DNA of 7,832 bases from positions 1-7,832 of the forward strand of contig JBJHBY010000171.1 in the NCBI GenBank assembly GCA_050485745.1, in the 5' to 3' direction. A program made the translations under genes and the position numbers. Below the pieces are notes generated by a model, which was not told the origin of the DNA, did not search any database, and saw only the letters and a program-made list of their open reading frames with translations. Source of the DNA: JBJHBY01 sp050485745 (GTDB lineage: Bacteria; Pseudomonadota; Gammaproteobacteria; Pseudomonadales; CAMLJR01). Below, piece by piece: positions 6,102 through 7,832 of this stretch (position 1 is the first letter of the stretch; the number at the start of each line of letters is the position of its first letter).

Positions 6102-7205
6102 TTATCCCAGAGCCGACGACCGCCTGGATTCACCGCGCCTGTCTTGATTGGCCGCGCCGGAAGGCTGCCTGAGTGCATCCATCACGCGGTGAAACAGGCC
6201 GATGGCCTTGTCCGCAGCAATCGGCATAGCGGGGAGTTGTGGATCGCTCTGAACAACCCTGGCCTGCGCCTCAATGATGGCTTTATCCTCGCTGAACGCG
6301 ACCGTAGCGACATCGATCATCTGCCGGGCAACCTCCTCGCCGCCGAAGCGTGAACCCGGGCCCCAGGAAAAAAATGTTCGGGACTTGCTGGCGCTGATCG
6401 GCGTGACCGCCTGGCAAGTGAAGTTCGAGAACAGCAGTTCACAGGAGGCCTCGGGTACTCCGTACCCCGATAAGCCCGCCGTACCCGCCGCATAGGTCCC
6501 GGTATACATGATGAAGATGCCCGGCGCCAGAAAATCGTAGGTAACCCAGAGATCGATCGCTTTGTGGCCGCGGAGGGACGGCAGAGGCGGGATCGGCGGA
6601 GCCCCTTCCACCCAGCGCTCGACCCTGACACCACGCTCGATCACAGTGGTTCGGGGTGGCCGGCTGCTCCAACCGCTGGTCGCACCGAAGGATTCGGTGT
6701 GGACATAGGCCAGATGTGACAGATCCAATAGATTGTCATTGATCAGATGGTAGGGTGCTTCGTAATCGAGCGTGCCCGATTTCAGCACCCATTCAGGGGC
6801 ATCAAAGCCGCGTACCGGAGGAATCAGTGCCGGATCGGCTTGTTCCGGATGACCCATCCAGACCCAGGCCCAGCTTCCCTTTTCCACGACCGGATAGATG
6901 CGGACACAGGCTTTGGCAGGAATTTGCGCCTGCCCGGGTATTTCGATGCATGCGCCCTCGGTATCGAACAGTAATCCGTGGTACATGCAGCGCAGATGAT
7001 CACCTTCAAGCCGTCCCATCGACAATGGTGCGCTGCGATGCACGCAGCGGTCTTGCAGCGCAACCAAAGTGCCGTCACCTCTGCGATAGAGCGCGATCGG
7101 TTCCCCCAGAACGGTTCGCGAATGGATGTCGCCTGCGATGAACTCATAATCCCATCCAGCGACATACCAACAGTTACGGACAAACTCGTGCGCGACGCCT
7201 GTCAT
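6102..7205 (-). CDS. Rieske 2Fe-2S aromatic ring-hydroxylating oxygenase, VanA-like
   Basis: A complete 367-residue oxygenase component close in length and design to vanillate O-demethylase VanA. The N-terminal Rieske domain binds the cluster through C54-x-H56 and C73-x-x-H76 (DRCVHRSAPLS and RCMYHG). The catalytic domain has NDNLLDLSHLAYVH, giving the bridging Asp161 and iron ligands His164 and His169; the third ligand is probably the Asp of FSEDKAIIEAQ near residue 315. Such enzymes use O2 and electrons from a separate ferredoxin reductase to hydroxylate or O/N-demethylate a substrate; no reductase gene is in the window. The start has a good AAGGAG 8 nt upstream (7214-7219). The last about 15 residues form a charged, Arg/Ser-rich tail with low-complexity character. 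It is convergent with the DUF1254/1214 gene and has its own promoter-like leader, so it is a separate unit. Substrate unknown; vanillate itself is only one possibility. Confidence 0.96.
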   Translation of the reverse strand: MTGVAHEFVRNCWYVAGWDYEFIAGDIHSRTVLGEPIALYRRGDGTLVALQDRCVHRSAPLSMGRLEGDHLRCMYHGLLFDTEGACIEIPGQAQIPAKACVRIYPVVEKGSWAWVWMGHPEQADPALIPPVRGFDAPEWVLKSGTLDYEAPYHLINDNLLDLSHLAYVHTESFGATSGWSSRPPRTTVIERGVRVERWVEGAPPIPPLPSLRGHKAIDLWVTYDFLAPGIFIMYTGTYAAGTAGLSGYGVPEASCELLFSNFTCQAVTPISASKSRTFFSWGPGSRFGGEEVARQMIDVATVAFSEDKAIIEAQARVVQSDPQLPAMPIAADKAIGLFHRVMDALRQPSGAANQDRRGESRRSSALG

Positions 7206-7276
7206 GGCCTTTTCTCCTTGATGGAGGGATGCCGCGGCGGATACTTCGCGAGCGGCGGCGTTGTTATCTGCGGGCC

Positions 7277-7306
7277 ATACTAGAAGCGGCTTTTCACAGC
7301 CGTCAA
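7277..7306 (-). promoter_or_regulatory. Candidate sigma-70 promoter of the Rieske oxygenase gene
   Basis: On the minus strand TTGACG (7306 to 7301) is followed after 18 bp by TAGTAT (7282 to 7277), a five-of-six -35 and a four-of-six -10. The untranslated leader to the ATG at 7205 would be about 65 nt. The spacer holds an imperfectly centred dyad CGGCT-N6-AGCCG (7287-7302), and a 7-bp dyad abuts the upstream edge of the -35. Both would be well placed for regulator binding. Prediction only. Confidence 0.45.
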
Positions 7307-7353
7307 TCGCATTTCAGCGCGAACAATGCGAGCAAAAAATGAGGGCATTGCGA
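7307..7353. promoter_or_regulatory. Cluster of inverted half-sites upstream of the Rieske promoter
   Basis: TCGCATT (7307-7313) and AATGCGA (7325-7331) form a perfect 7-bp inverted repeat with an 11-nt spacer, directly adjoining the -35 hexamer. A related half-site, GCATTGCGA, follows at 7345-7353; its GCATTG also pairs with CAATGC at 7324-7329. Three related half-sites at this position suggest an activator or repressor binding region. The regulator is not in the window. Confidence 0.4.
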
Positions 7354-7526
7354 GGATTTTCGGCCGCTGGGCGTCCGCGGTTCAAAGTACCGGGGTTTCT
7401 TGTAGCGAGAAATGTGAGTGCCCCTGGTGTATCAGCGGATCGTGCCCGCGCCAGGCGACCGCGGACCACCAGAACCCGTCCTGTACGATTCGGTGACCTA
7501 CGTACTATCGATGTCGAAGGCCGGCT
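7354..7526. other. Intergenic stretch with no recognisable feature
   Basis: These bases lie between the half-site cluster and the stop codon of the NTF2-like gene. I see no convincing small gene, RNA gene or terminator. A 5-bp inverted repeat GTACG/CGTAC (7483-7505) has no T-run and is not called. Confidence 0.4.
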
Positions 7527-7832
7527 TCAACCCACCTGCAACTGAAACACCCCCTCCGGCAGCAGGCCGCGGTCGATGTTCTCTTCCATCACGCTGCGGT
7601 AACCGGTGCGACGGATTTTCCAGGCGCCGTCGATCTTGACGTACTCGTCCTCGTAGTAAGAGAACTGGTCCACCTGGTGCTTGTCTTCCTTGTTCAGGTG
7701 GAAGTGCAGCATGCCCCAGATGCCGCTGGCATGGTGCTCATCATGCAGGGTGATCTCGGGCATACCCACCATCCACCAGGAGATCTGCCCCTGGCCGGTC
7801 TTGTTGGCTTCACGCAGGAAGCTCATCAGTGA
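7527..7832 (-). CDS. NTF2-like / SnoaL-like domain protein (partial, N-terminus outside window)
   Basis: The frame is open to the right edge, so the visible 101 residues are the C-terminal part; an internal Met at 7826 need not be the start. The pattern of alternating strands, ISWWMVGMPEITLHDEHHA, GIWGMLHFHLN, QVDQFSYYEDEYVKIDG and AWKIRRTGYRSV, is the curved sheet of the nuclear transport factor 2/SnoaL fold, whose members are usually about 130-180 residues. The family includes cyclases, dehydratases, isomerases and small subunits of ring-hydroxylating oxygenases, and many members of unknown role, so a specific reaction cannot be given. It lies 321 bp upstream of the Rieske gene on the same strand but with a separate promoter candidate between them. 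It could supply an accessory step for the same pathway; that is inference from proximity. Confidence 0.75.
   Translation of the reverse strand, partial: SLMSFLREANKTGQGQISWWMVGMPEITLHDEHHASGIWGMLHFHLNKEDKHQVDQFSYYEDEYVKIDGAWKIRRTGYRSVMEENIDRGLLPEGVFQLQVG

Noticed and set aside
6090..6124. Possible terminator hairpins (GGCGGT/ACCGCC and TCGGC/GCCGA) at the convergent gene ends
   Set aside because: The alternatives are short, have loops of about 18 nt and no T-run on either strand, and lie largely inside the Rieske coding end.
7379..7396. tRNA T-arm-like GGTTCAAAGTACC
   Set aside because: No acceptor, D or anticodon arms fit around it; chance resemblance.
7261..7545. Plus-strand open frame of 94 codons in the Rieske leader
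   Set aside because: It has an Arg/Pro-rich composition typical of non-coding GC-rich DNA, no ribosome binding site, and overlaps the promoter elements and the NTF2-like gene end.

Overview
The window is a moderately GC-rich bacterial segment with tightly packed genes and good Shine-Dalgarno sites. It looks like a proteobacterium, and I would lean towards a gammaproteobacterium of a steroid-, lipid- or aromatic-degrading type. That placement is an inference from gene content and codon style; there is no rRNA or other taxonomic marker here. No transposase, integrase, phage gene, CRISPR array, tRNA or rRNA was found.

Layout. (1) Positions 1-671, minus strand: two coupled small hot-dog-fold genes, a FAS1-like/MaoC N-type dehydratase subunit followed 3 nt later by a MaoC-type subunit that runs off the left edge. 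(2) Positions 672-894: a divergent control region with three matching 12-bp dyads (GAGC/GGCA-type arms). One lies just upstream of a TATGAT -10 box that would serve the rightward operon. (3) Positions 895-6087, plus strand: a four-gene run encoding an acyl-CoA synthetase, a crotonase-family protein, a PAPS-type sulfotransferase and a DUF1254/DUF1214 protein. Gaps are 99, 59 and 22 nt, and the first gap holds a strong hairpin. (4) Positions 6102-7205, minus strand and convergent: a complete VanA-like Rieske non-heme iron oxygenase with its own promoter-like leader containing dyads. (5) Positions 7527-7832, minus strand: the C-terminal part of an NTF2/SnoaL-like protein cut by the right edge.

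How it may work together. The CoA ligase would activate a carboxylic acid. The crotonase and the two-subunit MaoC hydratase would carry out beta-oxidation-like steps on a bulky acyl-CoA. The Rieske oxygenase would hydroxylate or demethylate a ring or methoxy group, and the sulfotransferase would add sulfate to a hydroxyl. The DUF1254/1214 protein has no known job. The substrate cannot be read from sequence. The set resembles a catabolic (possibly steroid or terpenoid) cluster in which a sulfotransferase and a DUF1254/1214 protein are embedded in a CoA-thioester pathway. That combination, plus non-canonical active-site positions in the crotonase and one MaoC subunit, is the most interesting aspect of the window.
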